From assembly GCA_003265895.1 (NCBI GenBank), contig QFBS01000004.1, forward strand, positions 1-57,700: a DNA stretch of 57,700 nucleotides, in the 5' to 3' direction. The first letter of the stretch is position 1, and every line of letters begins with the position of its first letter. Made by a program: the position numbers and the translations under genes. The notes beneath the pieces were generated by a model. The model did not search any database and was not told the DNA's origin. It saw only the letters and a list, made by a program, of their open reading frames with translations. Source of the stretch: Candidatus Marinamargulisbacteria bacterium SCGC AG-410-N11. Its GTDB lineage: Bacteria; Margulisbacteria; Marinamargulisbacteria; GCA-2716485; AG-410-N11. Positions 1 through 11,900 of the stretch are shown piece after piece.

Positions 1-3000
1 CACTTAATAAGTTCTTAAATCCAAAGTAACAAATTAAATGTAATGAAGAAACCCCAAATTGATTAACAGCGACAAGGTCTGATATATCCATATTTTCTAT
101 AAGCCACAAAGCAACCACTTCTTTTTTATTATAAATAGCAATATGAAGTATAGTATTTAAACAGTTATCTTTGTAATGTAACGATAACCCTAATCCAAAT
201 AAGTACTGTATAATATCTAAATAGCCTTCCTGAGCCGCTAAAAAATGACAACAGCTTTCCCACTGTTGACTAAACGGCTGATTATAAGGAACCCCTTTAC
301 CAATTAACGCCTTAACCATCTCTAAATCACCAGAAAAAGTAGCATAACTTAACAAGTAGTTATGATCAAATTGATCCCAGTAGTCACCAAGAAATCGAAA
401 TATATCCATAGCCGATTTCCGAACAGCAATATCTAAAACAGAGTATTCGTTTCGTATAAATGCAAATAAATTAAAATCATATACAATCTGCATAAATCGT
501 ATACAATCAATGGCATCATACTTAGCCGCAAATCCCAAAGGTGTTAACCCTTCCCAGGTATCACCCAGCTGAAATAACCGATCCCCAAAATGCTCTTGCA
601 GTTCAGGCAAGCACCTAAAATTATTTGATTTTATGACCAAACTTACTACCGACTCCTGTTGACTAGATAATAAGTCCAACTGACACCCTAATTTAATAAA
701 TTCTTTGATAGCACCTTTTCGAATTGGATATTGAACAAAGTAATGGATAGGCCCATACCCGGTAGCATCAACGCAATTTATGTCATATCCTTTTTGAATT
801 AAAAAAGCTAACCATTCAAACTTATGATACGCAGCAAGGGCCAATACTAAGTTCTGATATTCTAACATTGGGATATAGTCATTAATAGATAAACTATTTA
901 AAATCTTCTTAAATACATCAAAACAAAAGGCATCTCGTTTGGGCTCTGTCCTACTAAGTCCAACTAATATCCATAAAGGCCCTTTTTCTTGATAACAACT
1001 AAATGGAATATTCTGTTGAATATGATAATTAATAATCACGTCTACTAATTCTCGGTTTCCTTGAGAAATAGCTGCTATCAGTTCTGAATGTTTAACATCA
1101 AAAGATAATTCAGGTAAAAATCGTAATAAAACGTTAACAACAGCGACGTTATTATGCCGTACAGCATATAATAAAACACGTCCTTGTAACTCATTACCAA
1201 CATCCAATCGTCCACCGTTTAAAAGGCAATAGTTTAGCATATGTCGATTCTCAAATTTAACTAAATAGTGTAAAACCGAAAACCCTTTATCATTACTATA
1301 ATTTAAATCAACAGATTCAAAATCTAAAAATAATTTGATGTAATGTTGAGTAGACAACGACTGAGCCAGCTTCATGATTGGCGTTAGTTGTTGATTATTA
1401 ATATGATTAATATCTATTGAGTACTGACAAAGCCACTTAACAATAGAAAATCGATCATAATTGATCGCATAATGAAGTAAGTTATCTCCGTTACAATCGA
1501 CACAATCTAAAATATTACCTTTCAAACGTAATTTTTTTAACATATCCAATTGATTAAATTCAATAAAATAAAAAGGTAACGATCGTTTATTTGCATCTTG
1601 GGTTAATAAAAGATCTAATGAACTATATGTAATAATATGTGATAAGAAACTAAAACGACGCGCTTTAACTAAAAAATATAAAGTTGATTTCACATTAGGC
1701 TTACTAACCAATTCTAAAGCCCGATCATTCATTAAAAACAATCCCAAAAGAGACGTCATATGTTTAGTCTTCACTATGTGCTCAAAGTTCATATCCATAA
1801 AAATAATTTTATCCAATAATAACCTTACATTTTCTAGTGATAATTGAATGCAGAAATGATATTGATATAATTGTCGACAGATAGATATCAAAAATTCTCT
1901 TGATTCACTTATTTGGTCACAATTATCTAAAACTAAACGACAATAACGATTATAAAAGCAATGTCGAGTATCACTAAAAAACGATTTAAAAAACGTTTTT
2001 TTCTTTCGCCAAGTAAACCTTAAAAATAATATTGATTGTTCTAAAAAACAATCTAAATCACCATCTAAAGATATCGAAAGGTATCGATCCATCAAATGTA
2101 ATATGTGATGGTATCGATCAAGCGTTAATCGTTTAAAGTGATAGCCTAAAAACCGATTAAATAATAAGCAACAATCCTGAGGGTCACTTTGTTCAAAAAA
2201 CGTTATCAATCGGTCATAAAAACAATCATTCTCAGCAAAAAAGTTTTGATTAAAATCTTTAGCTGAAACCATCGTAAAAAACCAATCAATATCAGATATG
2301 CGTAACTCCTTTTGATTAATAAATAACGATACTGTAATGGCAAATTTATCATGCGATGTAATATGTGCAAATGATAGTTCAAAAAAACGTTTTAAAAACG
2401 CCAAACTTATGTCAAAATCTAATTGTCCTAACAATAAAAAAAACGATCGATAGTGTTCATGAAATACCTGGTTCGAATCTAATATAAGATTAAAGTCAAA
2501 ATAAGTTAATACTAACTCTTTCCACTGCAAATAAAATTTATTTAGCTTACCTTCAACCTGTTTCCCAGAATAAATCACTAAGTACGTAGCAATCGATTTT
2601 TTTAATTGATGATCTTTACTTTCTCCAATAAAGTTATAATAAAATTGCCAATCGTTTGCTAATGCTTGGTCCGAAAATAATGACCCACTCTTATAAATAA
2701 AATGTTCTTGTAAATCTAAAAACTCGTTTTGATCGAAAAGCCAATTTCTAAAGGTAATCCGTTCTTCGCCATCTAAAAAAGTTAAAAAAAGATTATAATG
2801 ATCATATTTTAATAGCCAGCGCTTAAAAGCCGCTAACAACCAACCCTCATGTTGTTTCTGCTTCAATGGCAGTATTAACGTTAGCAAAGCACGGCATTCT
2901 GACTCCCCTAAGGTATCATCAAAATCAAACGAATCAATAATAGTCTCAGACCTAAGAGCATCGATAATAATATACGACTGTAACAAAAAAGAACGACTTA

Positions 3001-5914
3001 CTAAGTTCAGTTGCTCTGCTAATTCTACCCAACGCATACCTTGAAAATATTGTTTAAATACGTGTAGTTTAACGTCCAAACCAAAAAAATCAACTAAACA
3101 ATCTTGATAACGTTGTTCTCGCCAAAAAATAATCATAGATTCAATAAATACATCGGAGAACTCTAAATGATGATAACTACTATTCAAATAATTATAGAAA
3201 CCATTACGAGCTTGTCGGTCTAACGTTTGTTCTCTTAAATAATCAATACAATCAATATCAGCACCTTCAATATTAAAATATTTAGTCAAAAATAAAGAAT
3301 GATCAATATTTAACCCTAACACTAAATGTATTAAATCTTTACGATAATCATCGTTCATTAAATGAGCGTTTAATGTAAATTTCAAAAATAAAAAGCAAAA
3401 CTCAATATAGTCGTTAAATACACGACCAATATCCTGTTTAAAATCTTTAATTTGACTCATAAAATAACGGTTTATCATAAAAAAACAATCCGGTTGCTCC
3501 ATATCCTTCAAGTTTACAGCCGCTACCCAATCAGCAAATACCCCTTGCTCCATTGTCTTTTTCATAAAAACACTATCTAAACCTAAATCTCTAGATAATA
3601 AGTCAGGTTTAGAATATAAATCTATCATTAGTACTAGTTTTAAATAACTTAATGATTCAATATCTGAAATTCCAAATCGATCCATTGTTTCTAACAAATC
3701 TAGTTTCTCATCAAAAGATAATTGTACATCGTTTATTTTGATCAATTTAAGTTGCCGATATTGATCACTAAATAACCCTTCCCGTAAAGAGACCTTAATA
3801 ATATTCTTTCTAGTAGAGTCCAAAATTTTCCATTGATATTTATGTTGTTCCAAACGTTCTAAAAATTGTCGAAATTGTTTTTTTTGGGTTCTATTAAAAG
3901 AGTCTAAAGTAGAAAAAACGCCACTAATCGCATCGGTTAATGAAGTGTTACTGCATAAATAAGAAAAAAAAGACATCGTCGACGATTTCGTTTCATAAGG
4001 ATTAAATCGATTAAAATAGTTTCTCACAGTTTGATTCAATGTTTGGTCTAATCCATTATCTTTAAATTCATTTTGTTGCTGAATAATAAATAAAAGTAAG
4101 CGTCCCAAAGGCTTACTTCCAGCCTCACAATTTAAAACCAACTGATTAGTAACAACTAATAATGGTTTCCTCATTCGATCAAATAATGTCTGTTTAAATA
4201 CTAACTGAGAATCTCTTTCTGATAATTTCTTACATACCCCAAAAACAAATTCCCAATACAACATTAACAATCTAATGGGTTTTTCCTGTTCTAAAAGATC
4301 TAATAATACAGTTTCTAACTCAGAATCATTAAATAAATAAATTGATTGGTCTAAAAAGGTTTGCCATTCGCTTATCGATAATAAAGATTCATCACCCATT
4401 GTATTAACCAAAACAAGTTGTAGTGCATCTTTAACCATTAATAACCGCTGTTCATAGGTTAAGTCTAGACGACTATCATCAGTAATATAATGTTTCAAAA
4501 TATTTATAAATCCAGCTACCGGATCACTGCTTTCTAAACTACGCTCATCCCTAATCATTACCCCTAATAAGGCTAAGTCCTGTTCATATATAGTCAAAAA
4601 TACAGGATCTTGCCAATCGTTATTCACAAGTTGCATTAATTGCAAACAAAATGCTCTTTTCAAAAATTGATCATTCCAAGTTATTACATTACGTTCAATA
4701 AGAGCTTCATAATCAAAGTAATCCTTATCAAACAACCACTGTTTAGCTATTTCATATAAAACATTTTTAACCAAACAAATATGTTTACCGTTACAATCAA
4801 ATCGCTTTACTCGATCTAATAAAATAACTAAATCACGAAAACATAGTAATTTACCATCTTCGTTATCGCCATAATGATTAATATAATGTAACTGAAAACG
4901 ACGTTTTAATCGTTCTATATCATTGCCTAATTGCTTAATATCTTGCCCTATCCTCAAAAAGCATAAATAATCATAAATTGGATTTAAAATCTGCCAACCT
5001 TGTCGTTCATATCTGGCCAGCCGTAACCCTAACCACCGCACCGTTAAAGGTTTTACATGATATAAAAGCTGATTTTTTTCTAAATAAGATAACGTTTTTT
5101 TAAATGTAGACTGGTCATAAAAATAAACACGCTTACGATTTAAGTAACAAAATAAAAATTGCTCAAATGGAACCTTAGGTTGATGATAATAAAAGGACTC
5201 TCTAACAATAACGCCGTTACGTTCTAACGTTTGATCACACAGTTCTTTTGACAAATGAATATAAAATGAATGAGCTAAATCATCAAAAGAAACCCGTTCA
5301 CGATAAAAAATATGAGTAAGTCCCAACTGTATATTTCCCTGAGGATGAGAGTAATGATGCCCAAATGGTTGCGTTGTTGAATTAAATAACTGATATTGAT
5401 TAGAATCCAACAGTTTAAATTGAACCGAAAACCAAGCAAATCTTAAAAAATCTCGAAATCGAAAATAGTCTTGATCAGATACGTGATTAACAGCTAACTG
5501 GTCCAGAAAAGGTTTCAGCCAATTCGTCCAAAAGAACATTAAAAAATCATCGATTTCACATTTTCCATAAACCATTAAATCAATATCATTAATAGCCTTA
5601 GTATTACCTTCTAATAACTTAGTCACAGTACTTCCGCATAAATAAAAAGATACTTCTCGCCCATTTTCAAATGACCGGTTATATACAAATGATAGTAAAT
5701 CCTTTAATTTAAAAAACATGGGCTTAAACATCCATCCTTTAACAGAATCTATATCTTCAACAAAAAGATTAAAATCCGACTCAAACGAACTAAAAGACCA
5801 ACGCAATTGATCATTAATAGACCAATCCAAACATAAATCTAAACATGAATAGCAACGCTCCACCGTAATGGAGTCTTTGATATCAGTATCTAATCCCGAA
5901 ACAAGTTTATACAC
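1..5914 (-). CDS. Giant nucleotidyltransferase-like / ankyrin-repeat protein, 3' end cut by window edge
   Basis: An uninterrupted minus-strand reading frame runs from a GTG at 5914-5912 to the left edge, at least 1971 codons. I read the frame at both ends and they agree. The GTG shares one base with the TAG stop of the upstream giant gene (TAGTG), so the two are probably translationally coupled. Around residues 90-120 lies a motif of the form LCGSTVTKLL then DIDLMVYG, resembling the G-S and D-x-D core of Pol-beta-type nucleotidyltransferases. The middle is long, helical and unrecognised. From about residue 1540 to the edge come ankyrin-like units, for example NGDNLLHYAINYDRFSIVKWL, KGFSVLHYLVKF and ATGYGPIHYFVQ. 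Ankyrin repeats bind proteins and are common in effectors of intracellular bacteria. Nucleotidyl transfer is inferred from one motif only. Family, substrate and true C-terminus are unknown. Confidence 0.8.
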   Translation of the reverse strand, partial: MYKLVSGLDTDIKDSITVERCYSCLDLCLDWSINDQLRWSFSSFESDFNLFVEDIDSVKGWMFKPMFFKLKDLLSFVYNRSFENGREVSFYLCGSTVTKLLEGNTKAINDIDLMVYGKCEIDDFLMFFWTNWLKPFLDQLAVNHVSDQDYFRFRDFLRFAWFSVQFKLLDSNQYQLFNSTTQPFGHHYSHPQGNIQLGLTHIFYRERVSFDDLAHSFYIHLSKELCDQTLERNGVIVRESFYYHQPKVPFEQFLFCYLNRKRVYFYDQSTFKKTLSYLEKNQLLYHVKPLTVRWLGLRLARYERQGWQILNPIYDYLCFLRIGQDIKQLGNDIERLKRRFQLHYINHYGDNEDGKLLCFRDLVILLDRVKRFDCNGKHICLVKNVLYEIAKQWLFDKDYFDYEALIERNVITWNDQFLKRAFCLQLMQLVNNDWQDPVFLTIYEQDLALLGVMIRDERSLESSDPVAGFINILKHYITDDSRLDLTYEQRLLMVKDALQLVLVNTMGDESLLSISEWQTFLDQSIYLFNDSELETVLLDLLEQEKPIRLLMLYWEFVFGVCKKLSERDSQLVFKQTLFDRMRKPLLVVTNQLVLNCEAGSKPLGRLLLFIIQQQNEFKDNGLDQTLNQTVRNYFNRFNPYETKSSTMSFFSYLCSNTSLTDAISGVFSTLDSFNRTQKKQFRQFLERLEQHKYQWKILDSTRKNIIKVSLREGLFSDQYRQLKLIKINDVQLSFDEKLDLLETMDRFGISDIESLSYLKLVLMIDLYSKPDLLSRDLGLDSVFMKKTMEQGVFADWVAAVNLKDMEQPDCFFMINRYFMSQIKDFKQDIGRVFNDYIEFCFLFLKFTLNAHLMNDDYRKDLIHLVLGLNIDHSLFLTKYFNIEGADIDCIDYLREQTLDRQARNGFYNYLNSSYHHLEFSDVFIESMIIFWREQRYQDCLVDFFGLDVKLHVFKQYFQGMRWVELAEQLNLVSRSFLLQSYIIIDALRSETIIDSFDFDDTLGESECRALLTLILPLKQKQHEGWLLAAFKRWLLKYDHYNLFLTFLDGEERITFRNWLFDQNEFLDLQEHFIYKSGSLFSDQALANDWQFYYNFIGESKDHQLKKSIATYLVIYSGKQVEGKLNKFYLQWKELVLTYFDFNLILDSNQVFHEHYRSFFLLLGQLDFDISLAFLKRFFELSFAHITSHDKFAITVSLFINQKELRISDIDWFFTMVSAKDFNQNFFAENDCFYDRLITFFEQSDPQDCCLLFNRFLGYHFKRLTLDRYHHILHLMDRYLSISLDGDLDCFLEQSILFLRFTWRKKKTFFKSFFSDTRHCFYNRYCRLVLDNCDQISESREFLISICRQLYQYHFCIQLSLENVRLLLDKIIFMDMNFEHIVKTKHMTSLLGLFLMNDRALELVSKPNVKSTLYFLVKARRFSFLSHIITYSSLDLLLTQDANKRSLPFYFIEFNQLDMLKKLRLKGNILDCVDCNGDNLLHYAINYDRFSIVKWLCQYSIDINHINNQQLTPIMKLAQSLSTQHYIKLFLDFESVDLNYSNDKGFSVLHYLVKFENRHMLNYCLLNGGRLDVGNELQGRVLLYAVRHNNVAVVNVLLRFLPELSFDVKHSELIAAISQGNRELVDVIINYHIQQNIPFSCYQEKGPLWILVGLSRTEPKRDAFCFDVFKKILNSLSINDYIPMLEYQNLVLALAAYHKFEWLAFLIQKGYDINCVDATGYGPIHYFVQYPIRKGAIKEFIKLGCQLDLLSSQQESVVSLVIKSNNFRCLPELQEHFGDRLFQLGDTWEGLTPLGFAAKYDAIDCIRFMQIVYDFNLFAFIRNEYSVLDIAVRKSAMDIFRFLGDYWDQFDHNYLLSYATFSGDLEMVKALIGKGVPYNQPFSQQWESCCHFLAAQEGYLDIIQYLFGLGLSLHYKDNCLNTILHIAIYNKKEVVALWLIENMDISDLVAVNQFGVSSLHLICYFGFKNLLS

Positions 5915-8900
5915 TATTCCCAACCTAAACCTAATTTTTTCAAAATATAGTTTTTAACACGGTTATCCATCGGCAACTTATTTTTTTCCATAGAAATTAA
6001 ATGTTGATGCAAAGTACTATCGTTATTTCTTAACATGTCTGGCCATAAATCAATTTGAGATTTTAAAACCGTCAATAAGTCGTTCATTTCACCCATCAAA
6101 TCAAATGATAAAAATGTTAATAAGTCCGTAAAAACCACATTTATATCATTAAGATTTAAAGGACGCTTAGTTCCTTCCATAAACAAGTTTAAAATAGCTA
6201 AGTTAAAATTATAATCAAGGTTCGATTCTTTAAATGCTTGTTTTAAGTTTTTATATTGTTCCATGGACGTTAAAGATTTATATTTAAATTTACAAATCAA
6301 AACTACCATTCGAAACGCAATATTAGGATGCTCTTTAAATTGATCGCCTAAAATATAACGTAATAAATTAAATAGTTGTTTAAACTTTTCAGTAGGATTT
6401 TGAGCCAAATAGTTTTCAAAATAATCAGCAAAACACCCCGAAAACTGTTCAATATTTGTCGAATAGTTCGAATTAATACTCAAGTCCAATAAAATATCTA
6501 ACAAAACTAATAATTTTTTATGTTTACTAAATTGATTTTTTCTAGAACAACGCATAAAGGGCTCTAATAAAGGATACTGCTCTAATTGATCATTATATTG
6601 ATTCAAATAATGATAAACAAAAGAAACACCAAATACGTCAATACTCCAACCCAATCCAAAAAAGTGATGAAACCACTTACAATGATTAAAGTTAGTCTTA
6701 TCAACTTTAACGATAAAATCTTTCAATATAATTCTATTTGAATCTTTTAATAATTCTTGCGCAAAAGAATTAGAATAAAAAGAACTCTTGGCTACATCAA
6801 ACTGAACTACCAATGAATTTAATCGCCTTAAAAAATTATTAACGCCAATAAAATCACTATAATCAATTACACTGCTCAAAAAAGAAACTAATAACGTTAA
6901 AAGCATAGACCGTTTAGCCGCTAATGAATAAGAAGTCCCTTTATATTCACTATTTAAAGAAATAAAAAATGTTTCAAACAAAACAAAATAAACATTAAAT
7001 TTTTCAGATAAATCGATATCATAATATTGATAATAATTAGACGTTAATACAACGTTACAAAATTCAGTAAACAAAGTACATAAATCCATACCATCTGATT
7101 GACTATTCAAAAAACAAGAATCTGTGTCTTCAAAAACAGCTTGAAACTCCTTAATAAATAGTACAAGGATCTCTGGTGTTACATATCTAATATCCAAGTC
7201 ACCATTAATGCAATTTAAAAGATCTAAGCTATAATAAGAATTATTTGAATATTCTTCTCTTAATCGCCTCGACTGTTCAAATAATGTGTTCGTTACTCTC
7301 CAAAATTCAACAATATAATGATAATCTTTTCGCTTAATTTTATTAACAAACAACAATAAAAAAGTTTGCTTTAAATATATTTCAAAAAACGCAACAAGGT
7401 CTTTAACCTTTTTAGGATCCAAATCTTGAAAATCATCTAAATAATTTAAAGATACTGTTACTAAAAACTGATTCTGTTTAATTAAATCGTCATTCAATCC
7501 AGGATTATCTAAAATACTATCAACGCAACTTTCAATGTTTCTAAAAGTTTTAAATGTCTCTAATTCAGCAACTCCCGGTATTTTTTCCATAAAAGAGTCC
7601 ACCGAACTATCTAGAGCAAATCCTAAATCTGAAGAACGCTGTTTAACCAGTCTAGACGGAGGTTGCTCTGCAAAGTGTTGCTCTTTAGACGCATTTATAT
7701 ATAATAAAAGAGATTGTAACACACCTTTAAGTTTATCTTGCTGACCATCAAAAATAGTCACAGAACCAATCTTTTTAAGAATATAACCAATATATTGTTT
7801 TAGTTCAAATTGACTATCTCGATCATTAATATCAAATAAACGTTTATTAAAAAGTGTAACTAATAATTTTACAACATTTTGATAACCACTATTAAATAAC
7901 GAACACCCCTGATCAGATTTAAGACCACAAATATAATTATGGCTATTTAACTGAGTCCAGTAAACACAATCTTCACTATCTCTTTGTTTATTATTTAAAA
8001 TATCAAAAAGAATCATTTGCAACAGTATCATTAAAGGAGAATGAAAGTCCAATCCGCCAAAAAACCGCTGTTTTTCAATAAGACTTAAGTTTTTAATTTT
8101 TAAATCTAACTGCATAAAAAATTTAATAGCATCCCAGTCCTGTTTTAAAATAGCAAGTTCCAAATTATTAAACGACGAAAACTGAGTTTGATCCAGAATC
8201 TGATCAAGATATCCCAAAAATTGATTAATAGATTCAAAAATAGAGATATCAATTTTTTTGAGACCCGATACCTGCTTAATAAAGTCCTGATACTTTTTAG
8301 AGTTCAAAAAATCAGAAATAGTTAGTCCTTTTTCTGATAAAACAATATAACAATCACTTAATTCACCATTAAATAATTGATATTCCTTAATACAGCCAAA
8401 TGCTTTCATTTTTTGCAATAATTGAAAACTAAACGACTCACTCTTAGATTCAAGCCGCCTTGAAAAGCTCCTTAATTGATGTCTTAAAAAACGATGTGTA
8501 ATAAATAAAGAACAATGAACCCCCATTTTCTCTATTTGCTTTTGAAGTTGCATCTTATTAGATAACGGTTGTAATAAATATTTCAATGAATTTACTTGAT
8601 CTATTTTTAATAGTTCTTCTACTACGTCAAATCTATTTTTCATAATCAAAAAATTAAAAATAGTTCCAAAAAACCGATAACTTACACCATCTGTTTGAAT
8701 CTGAAATAAAATATTTTTCGACAGCCTAGCGTCACTATACATACCCTTTATATTATCGACAATTGTCGAAACATCTAACCGATCTAAACTGTCATTCAAA
8801 TCACTAAAGTCGATCACTCCTCTAGATTCGTCTCTAGTCTTATCAACAACCGTTTGAATTCTAGAGACTGAAAATTCAGCGGTCTTTTTTTCAGCAAAAT

Positions 8901-11900
8901 AATTTTTAATTTCTATACTTTTTTTTAATTCATAGTTTTTAAAATAAGCCATTAATGTAACTAAGTTTTTTTTATCCAACATATTATATATTTTGGAAGC
9001 GTGTTTACTATCATAAAAAATTTCCGAATAATCACCATAAATATGAGGTCTTACTTTTCGTGATGGTTTAATCCCCACAAAATCTAAAAAGCTAATAAAA
9101 AAATTATTTAAACCTTCAATACCATCCACTTTAATTTTCAAAAAATTCTCTTTTTCTTGACTAAAAGAAGTCGCAAGTAAACAAACATAAGATACTTCCA
9201 AACCTACTCCTTTAATAAAACAACGTAACGGTTGAAATCTAACTTGAGTCTGCGGTGCTAGATTAATAGTATAAATAACAAAAGATTTGTATGAGTTATA
9301 AAGCCGATCTGCTAAACTAATATCATCAAAATAAGATAACATCATTAAAAACTGACTAAATTTAAAGTTTATACTCAATTTTTCTAATCCTGAACCGCCT
9401 TGTCTTATTTTTTTAATAACATCCCTAACAGGTAACTTAACTTCACCATAATTGATCTTTTTATAAAAACTGTAATGTATCAAATGATCAACCAAATCAA
9501 TAGGAATACTTGTAACTAAAAATTTAATAAAATTTTCATTAAACGTCTCAGAAAGAGTTTGAATATCTTTGTTCAATGACGCTATTTTAGAAGATACACT
9601 GGTAAAATTAAAATTAACATCCTTACAAATAACCGTTTCAGAATCTTTCACCTTATTAGACAAACAATACAACCGGTAATAAAATAAATACTTGCTAGAT
9701 CCTTTCTGTTTCAAAAGAAAGCTATCTGGTTTAACTCTAGAATTAAATCGATCTGTTCGGCCAGATACTTGAACCAAAGTATCCGAATTATCTGGAACTT
9801 GCAAATAAACTAAGTTTGCCTGTTCATTATAGATATTTAAGTTAATACCTGTCGCATATTTTTTATGAATAAGTAATAGAGATAACCGTTGACTATATCT
9901 GGAAGGATCAAAAATAAAATTTTCTCTAATAATTTTCATTGCCTTATCAACCAGGTCAAATTGTAAATCTGAAATATAATATCTAAGTTGCCGCTGAATA
10001 TTAATATCATCCGATTCTTTAATGCATTTAACAACTAAAAAGATATGCTTTAAAAACCCCCACTGTTTTTGATCTAAAATAGTATGTTCATTAATTAATA
10101 CACGCCTTAATATCTCAAGTTTAGATGAAAACTTAGAAATAAATTTAAATTTTTCTTTAATCGTCTTAATTAGTTGTTGATTCTTACTTGATTTATATAT
10201 TTGGATTAATTTCGATAAAAACAATCTCAAATCCTCTGAATAATTATGCCAATACTTCATAACATGATGATCAAACTCATCCGAATAAACACCCGATTTA
10301 GATTGCTTAATTCGAGAAATACATTTAGCATTAAAGGAATCATAAATCAAAAGCCATATCTTTCTTAAATCAAACGTTTGTTTATATAATTCAGACGGTT
10401 TAATATCTAAAACATCTATGTTAGCGACATCCTCTTTACTAATAAATCGATTCAAAAAATTTAAAAATGGACTTCGAGTAAACACAGAATCAATTTCAAC
10501 TGGAAAGTCGCTAAAAATTGAACGACAAAGCTTATATAAATCCTGTAAATTTAAAGTATATTTTTCCAAATAAAAAACATATCGTTTATTTGAAAAATTA
10601 ACTCTCGTATAAAACATATCCTTAAACTCAAACATTAAATGAATCGTCTCGATTAATTCTAAATATTTATTGAATTTAATAACAAATTGACTACAAAGTT
10701 GACTGTTTGGCTCATCCAAATCTGATGACTCTACGTAGTATGTACAAAAATTATCATATAATTTCATTAAATTTCTACGTTCCTGCCTAACACATTCATC
10801 TAACTTCAAACAAATTGAGTTAGGTGCTAGCTTAAAATCCAGTTGATTTTCTAATGGAACAATATCTAATGGTGACAAAAAACGTCGATAAATTAAATTT
10901 TGATCAAAAAAATAATTAATTAAATTTTGATTAAATGACTTTTTTATATAATCACCTAATAACTGCCTCGATTCATGTGCTAATTTATAACTTAACCCAG
11001 GATATAGTTTAAGCATATGTTTAGCATTTTTTGCTGGAAATGCCGTTAGATAACAAAAAAAAGAATTATTTTCTTGATTAACACCTATACTAGCACCCTG
11101 ATTTACTCGACGGTCATGTAAATAAACCCAATTTCGAAACTTTAACGAATTAGACTTTTCCTTTTCAGAAATAATCTGATCAGCCTCATCAATCAAAAAT
11201 AAAACATTAGTTTCCAAAAAAATCTTAAAAAAAACCAATTGTTTATGCAAATGTTTAATTAAACCCAACGACCATTCTTGACACTTAGATTTACCTATAT
11301 TTTTCAAAATGGTTGGATAGCCTTGAAACTCTTCAGTAAAATTACTTTCTAATTTATTAAGTTGCTCGTTAACCTTATCAACAAGAAAATGAATATCTTC
11401 TAAGCAAATAAACAAAGAGTTTGTTTTATAGTTCAAACTAAAGTTTTTGTTATGGAGTAATTTAAACAATGGGGTAAAGTTTTTTTCTAGTAAATAAGAA
11501 TAAACTATTTTATCTTTGGCTAAAAGCAGCTTTTTATTAAAAAGCTGCTTTTTAGTTAATACAGTTAACTTACCACTTAATATATTATTTAAAAAATCTT
11601 GAGTAATAACCAAACTTTTATATTCACTACTTATAGAGTCATTTAAAACCTCTTTCATTTTCATATATTTTCGAAACAAATTAGAAGTCTGTAACTCCTG
11701 TCGCTTACGTTTTCCTAAAATGGAACTATCTAATACATCAAAAGGCTTAATCGGTAAATGTATCGTCCCTATTTCTATAGCTCGACTAAAATCATCTTTT
11801 TGATGTTGACGTTTTAATTGCTTATTTCGTTCTACAACAATAATTTTGTCATATAAATTTTTCATGCTTCGATCTTTCGAAAAGTGATTAGCAAATAACT

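Noticed and set aside
2460..2490. GGTTCGAATCT resembling a tRNA T-arm
   Set aside because: It lies within the continuous reading frame of the ankyrin gene and has no acceptor or anticodon arms around it.
7535..7744. Short plus-strand frame inside the giant helicase gene
   Set aside because: It lies opposite a well-supported coding frame and shows no domain; a shadow frame.
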